A stretch of 44,807 nt of DNA, taken from the IMG/VR virus record IMGVR_UViG_3300032893_000100, positions 1-44,807 of that record. One strand, given 5' to 3'. The stretch is from a virus. A model generated the notes under the pieces. It was given only the letters and a program-made list of their open reading frames with translations, searched no databases and was not told the DNA's origin. Below, piece after piece: positions 41,998 through 44,807 of the stretch. Position numbers and translations under genes: made by a program. Within the stretch, counting starts at the first letter, position 1. The number at the start of each line of letters is the position of its first letter.

Positions 41998-43125
41998 TTA
42001 GAAAAGACCTGCCAACAGGCCGCCTAGACCGCCGATACCAGCGCCGATACCCGTCCCGATACCGGGGATAGCAGACCCAATAGCAGCGCCCATACCCGCA
42101 CCCCCCAGCGCTGAACCGAACGGGTTGGAGTTGATGTTGCTGGTTCCGCTCGACGTGGAACCCGTCAGCGTCATACCGTTTTGCAGCAGCCCCGACAGGT
42201 TTTCCAGACCCATGAGCGGCATTTGGTTGTTGTAGTTCTGCTGCGCGATCTGCGAATTCAGGATGTTTTGTAGATAGTTCTGCTGGGTTCCGGCAACGTT
42301 CATCCCTGCCGACGACATGGAAGGCAGGTTACTGAGCGCAGACCCTTGCAGGTTTGCCAGCGAATTACCGGCTTGTTGCTGACCGTAGTTAAGACCGGAT
42401 GCAGCGGTATTCAGCAGATTGCCCGCATTGGATTGAGCGCCAAGCAATTGGTTGGCAGCGGAAAGCTGGTTGTTCCGCTCGTTCATGTAGTTCTGGCCAA
42501 TCGTGGATTGGGCCAGATTGTTGAGCGTGGTCCCCAGAGAATTGGACGCCATTTGCAGCGAGTTCATATTGGCATCGCTACCCAGCCGCCCACCGCTTGC
42601 GAAGGCCGACATGATCCCGGGCATCACGCTATTCGTGAATTGCTGGGTAACAGGTTGCGCTTCCGCAGCTAATAGACCTTGGACCTGCGGATTGTTGGCA
42701 TTAAGAAAATTGCCGTTCGCCGTTTGGGACAGCGCATTTGCGGCACTGTTTCCGGAGAAATTGCCATTGGCAAGCTGCGAGATATTGCCGTTCAGCATTC
42801 CCGCCAGTGATTGGTCGCCTTGAGACGTGCCTTGGCTGATGCCGGAAAGAGTTTGACCGCCGATGTTGTTGGAGAAGTTGCCTCCCGCAAGCTGCGAAGT
42901 CAGCGCGTTTGCCTGATTCGCGCCGCTCAGAGCCGTGGCATAGCCCTGATTCATCGCGCCAGACCACGGCGCAACCTGCCCGGTATTTTGATACGGGTTT
43001 AGCTGACCATTGTTATAGGCAGTAGTCAGGTTGCCATACAGAGCGGAAAGGGCAGGCTGAATACCAGACCACGGGTCCGCTTTCTGTACGGTAGTAGTGT
43101 TACCGCCGCCGCCGCCGCCACTCAT
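41998..43125 (-). CDS. Gly/Asn/Gln-rich internal virion protein with glycine-zipper tail
   Basis: A 375-residue protein, MSGGGGGGNTTTVQKADPWS, with many repeats of NGNFSxN and LANxxxG type (about 90-150) and a long Asn/Ala body. The last 40 residues (GAGMGAAIGSAIPGIGTGIG, AGIGGLGGLLAGLF) are a glycine-zipper hydrophobic tail, as in T7 gp14-like proteins that insert in the outer membrane to form the entry channel. The role is inferred from this tail and from position. Confidence 0.62.
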   Translation of the reverse strand: MSGGGGGGNTTTVQKADPWSGIQPALSALYGNLTTAYNNGQLNPYQNTGQVAPWSGAMNQGYATALSGANQANALTSQLAGGNFSNNIGGQTLSGISQGTSQGDQSLAGMLNGNISQLANGNFSGNSAANALSQTANGNFLNANNPQVQGLLAAEAQPVTQQFTNSVMPGIMSAFASGGRLGSDANMNSLQMASNSLGTTLNNLAQSTIGQNYMNERNNQLSAANQLLGAQSNAGNLLNTAASGLNYGQQQAGNSLANLQGSALSNLPSMSSAGMNVAGTQQNYLQNILNSQIAQQNYNNQMPLMGLENLSGLLQNGMTLTGSTSSGTSNINSNPFGSALGGAGMGAAIGSAIPGIGTGIGAGIGGLGGLLAGLF

Positions 43126-43136
43126 AGCTTTACTCC

Positions 43137-43469
43137 TTACTGACCCAGAATGCAGTACCGGAATGTCCGGTCATTCTGGGAATTATTCGGATGCGTGATC
43201 GTAAATGCGCCTTGCGATTGCGATGAAACATATGCCCCGGCAGCGCTCGCATCCGATGTGACAGGCATAAGCCCGATAAAGCTGCTACCTCCTACCCGGC
43301 TATCCGTGATAACGGTCGTTGCCGTAGAAGTTCCCAATGTCACCATCCCGGTATTCTGGATATGCCCCTGATTAGTGGCAATTGCCCATGCGGCAATTCG
43401 CCGACGATGCGTAACATCGTCAGGCTGAAAAGTCGGGATAAGAGAGCCCGCATTGGCAGACAGTGCCAT
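43137..43469 (-). CDS. Small virion protein (110 residues)
   Basis: MALSANAGSLIPTFQPDDVT followed by HRRRIAAWAIATNQGHIQNT, GTSTATTVITDSRVGGSSFI and a terminal NDRTFRYCILGQ. This is a well-known type of small beta-rich protein in podovirus late operons (DRTFRYxILG end), probably in the particle. No motif otherwise. Confidence 0.6.
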   Translation of the reverse strand: MALSANAGSLIPTFQPDDVTHRRRIAAWAIATNQGHIQNTGMVTLGTSTATTVITDSRVGGSSFIGLMPVTSDASAAGAYVSSQSQGAFTITHPNNSQNDRTFRYCILGQ

Positions 43470-43470
43470 T

Positions 43471-43896
43471 TTACCTTTCCTTCAGTGACTTATGTAATAC
43501 TGAATACCGGTGTTTATACCCTATTTCTATAAGCTTAGGCACAAAGCCTTTTCTTACATAGGCTTCCATGCCATCACAACCTTGCGCCTCAGCCCATAAC
43601 TCGATTTGAGTATGAGCCATGTCCCGCCATTCATCGAACTGGCTTCCCGCCAACGTCACAATCCGGCAAACCTTCATTTGCGGATAAGTAATGATGGAAG
43701 TAGTTCCGGCACCCACAATCCGCGTACCGTGCTGAATCATCCACAATTGGGAATCGCGCGTTAGACATATCGCCTTTAGATCGTTCGCCGAAACTTCGCC
43801 GAATGTATGATCCAAAGCTCGTTTTATAAACGGTTCTGCAAAGCGCCAAACTCCTTCAACCATTTCGGCTGGGATTCCTCTGATGTTATAGTCCAT
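43471..43896 (-). CDS. GNAT-like acetyltransferase protein of the tail operon
   Basis: The start is placed at ATG 43896 (MDYNIRGIPAEMVEGVW). 43917 is also possible. The 141 residues include VWRFAEPFIKRALDHTFGEV, SQLWMIQHGTRIVGAGTTSI and YPQMKVCRIVTLAGSQFDEW, the pattern of a GNAT-fold family found beside tail-fibre genes, ending with an ELWAEAQGCDGMEAYVRKGF segment. Catalytic activity in phages is uncertain. It follows the fibre gene by one base. Confidence 0.65.
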   Translation of the reverse strand: MDYNIRGIPAEMVEGVWRFAEPFIKRALDHTFGEVSANDLKAICLTRDSQLWMIQHGTRIVGAGTTSIITYPQMKVCRIVTLAGSQFDEWRDMAHTQIELWAEAQGCDGMEAYVRKGFVPKLIEIGYKHRYSVLHKSLKER

Positions 43897-43897
43897 A

Positions 43898-44807
43898 TCA
43901 AGTTTTTTTAAGTTCATCAATTTGGGCTTCCAGTGCAAGCACGCGACGGCAGAGCATCACGCACGCCACAAGGGCAGCTTGCCCGTAAGCAACGGATAAG
44001 TGCGCGCCGCCGTGATATACGGCTTCCGGCAGGATATCCATGAGCGATTGCGCGCCAACACCGACTGAACGTTCACCGGTATCGATCCGAGAAAATGTGC
44101 CACACCGCCGAATATTGGCAAGCTGGTCCACAAAATCATCCGGAAGGCTTGCCCAATCTTCTTTTAAATTCTCATCCGAGGCACCATTAACAGTGCCAAG
44201 CGTTGACAAATTCCCGGCATCATCCAGCGCCATTATTGTTGCAGAGGCCGCGCTATTCTGAACATATAACTGGCTAAAGTTATTTACATATAGATATTTC
44301 CTACCGCCAGTACATGACATAACGATGCCGACGCTTGCCGTATTGGTCGTCATAGTTAGCCCGAGCGCTTGGCTGGCGCTCAGAGAAATTACGCCGTCCA
44401 GATGCAGCCCTGTCAACGTGCTTAAACCAGACACCTTAAGCGCCGCACTGACAGATAGAGAACCGATATTCGCTATTCCGGCACCCAAAGTAGAAACAAC
44501 AGCACCGCCACTGACAGATAGAGAACCGATATTCGCTATTCCGGCACCCAAAGTAGAAACAACAGCACCGCCACTGACAGATAGAGAACCAACGTTTGCG
44601 ATGATGATAGTGGCAGTCGTCGCCGCCAGCGTTGCCAAGGTCGCACCGCCACTGACAGATAGAGAACCGATATTCGCTATTCCGGCACCCAAAGTAGAAA
44701 CAACAGCACCGCCACTGACAGATAGAGAACCAACGTTTGCGATGATGATAGTGGCAGTCGTCGCCGCCAGCGTTGCCAAGGTCGCACCGCCACTGACAGA
44801 TAGAGAA
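43898..44807 (-). CDS. Tail fibre, C-terminal part with S74 chaperone domain
   Basis: This is the rest of the fibre begun at 564. Repeats continue to about joined residue 275, then a short domain (GLHLDGVISLSASQALGLTM...GIVMSCTGGRKYLYVNNFSQ), and from about residue 356 an intramolecular chaperone of peptidase S74 type: SDENLKEDWASLPDDFVDQL, RRCGTFSRIDTGERSVGVGA, QSLMDILPEAVY and an ending coiled coil (VLALEAQIDELKKT). S74 domains fold fibre trimers and then cut themselves off at the serine. The region 44681-44807 is the duplicated end. Confidence 0.88.
   Translation of the reverse strand, partial: SLSVSGGATLATLAATTATIIIANVGSLSVSGGAVVSTLGAGIANIGSLSVSGGATLATLAATTATIIIANVGSLSVSGGAVVSTLGAGIANIGSLSVSGGAVVSTLGAGIANIGSLSVSAALKVSGLSTLTGLHLDGVISLSASQALGLTMTTNTASVGIVMSCTGGRKYLYVNNFSQLYVQNSAASATIMALDDAGNLSTLGTVNGASDENLKEDWASLPDDFVDQLANIRRCGTFSRIDTGERSVGVGAQSLMDILPEAVYHGGAHLSVAYGQAALVACVMLCRRVLALEAQIDELKKT
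44440..44807 (-). repeat. Tail-fibre repeat array, right part
   Basis: Four to five SLSVSGGA units are encoded here, with units of 26 and 21 residues mixed. The units share almost identical nucleotides (for example CCGCCACTGACAGATAGAGA recurs), so copy number could change by slippage or recombination. Together with 1-147 it is one array in the circular map. Confidence 0.85.

Noticed and set aside
1-44807. Biological direct terminal repeats (as in T7)
   Set aside because: The repeated end is exactly 127 bases, lies inside a coding repeat that has a third internal copy, and the frame closes over it, so an assembly overlap explains it better.
44440-44807. CRISPR-like or iteron array
   Set aside because: The repeats are codon-phased parts of the tail-fibre gene and translate to a regular protein repeat.

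Overview
The window is a complete or near-complete tailed-phage genome of about 44.68 kb. Bases 1-127 recur exactly at 44681-44807, and a tail-fibre gene stays in frame across that join, so the map is circular. A circular map suggests headful-type packaging. The architecture is podovirus-like: an N4-gp56-family capsid protein, a large P22-type portal, a gp10-like tail hub, and internal virion proteins including a muramidase, with no tape measure, sheath or tail tube. The host should be Gram-negative (two lipoprotein signals, LPS-type glycosyltransferases, an endolysin without a cell-wall-binding domain). A proteobacterium is likely, but the sequence does not name it. I see no integrase, DNA polymerase, primase or RNA polymerase, so replication and transcription should rely on the host.

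Layout. (a) A minus-strand late block of about 28 kb starts near 20.6 kb, runs leftwards through position 1, and continues from 44.68 kb down to 37.2 kb. In order of transcription it holds two HTH proteins, a metallopeptidase-like protein, small and large terminase, an FkbM methyltransferase, a 2OG-Fe(II) oxygenase, portal, scaffold, a beta-solenoid head-fibre candidate, a cluster of tiny basic proteins, and the capsid gene split by a group I intron with an HNH nuclease. It continues with a decoration protein, a terminator and new promoter, a sugar/methyl/protease module (TPR-GT9, trypsin-like lipoprotein, methyltransferase, GT8-like), head-tail adaptor, tail hub, S74 tail fibre, GNAT-like protein, and internal virion proteins ending in the muramidase. 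(b) A plus-strand early block (21.3-25.65 kb) holds small proteins and a DUF932 protein. (c) A minus-strand lysis island (27.4-25.5 kb) holds a holin candidate, an HNH nuclease, an Ala-rich protein and a GH24 endolysin. (d) A 1-kb control region (27.4-28.4 kb) holds palindromes, a DUF5710 gene with a pseudoknot-like leader, and a candidate structured small RNA. (e) A plus-strand replication/recombination block (28.4-37.2 kb) holds a DnaB-like helicase, NinB, an FtsH-like AAA+ ATPase, a Ref-like nuclease, an AP2 protein, a VRR-like nuclease, an ERF-like protein, YqaJ exonuclease, an SSB-like protein and many small proteins.

Control. A near-palindrome, ATGCARAWTTTGCAGGT, occurs at four transcription starts: tail/sugar module (6.09 kb), HTH gene (20.39 kb), lysis island (27.41 kb) and the divergent RNA/replication start (28.37 kb). 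The two adjacent HTH proteins are the obvious candidates to bind it. This operator set and the structured RNA region next to it are the most novel-looking parts of the window. All function calls come from reading the sequence, with no database search.
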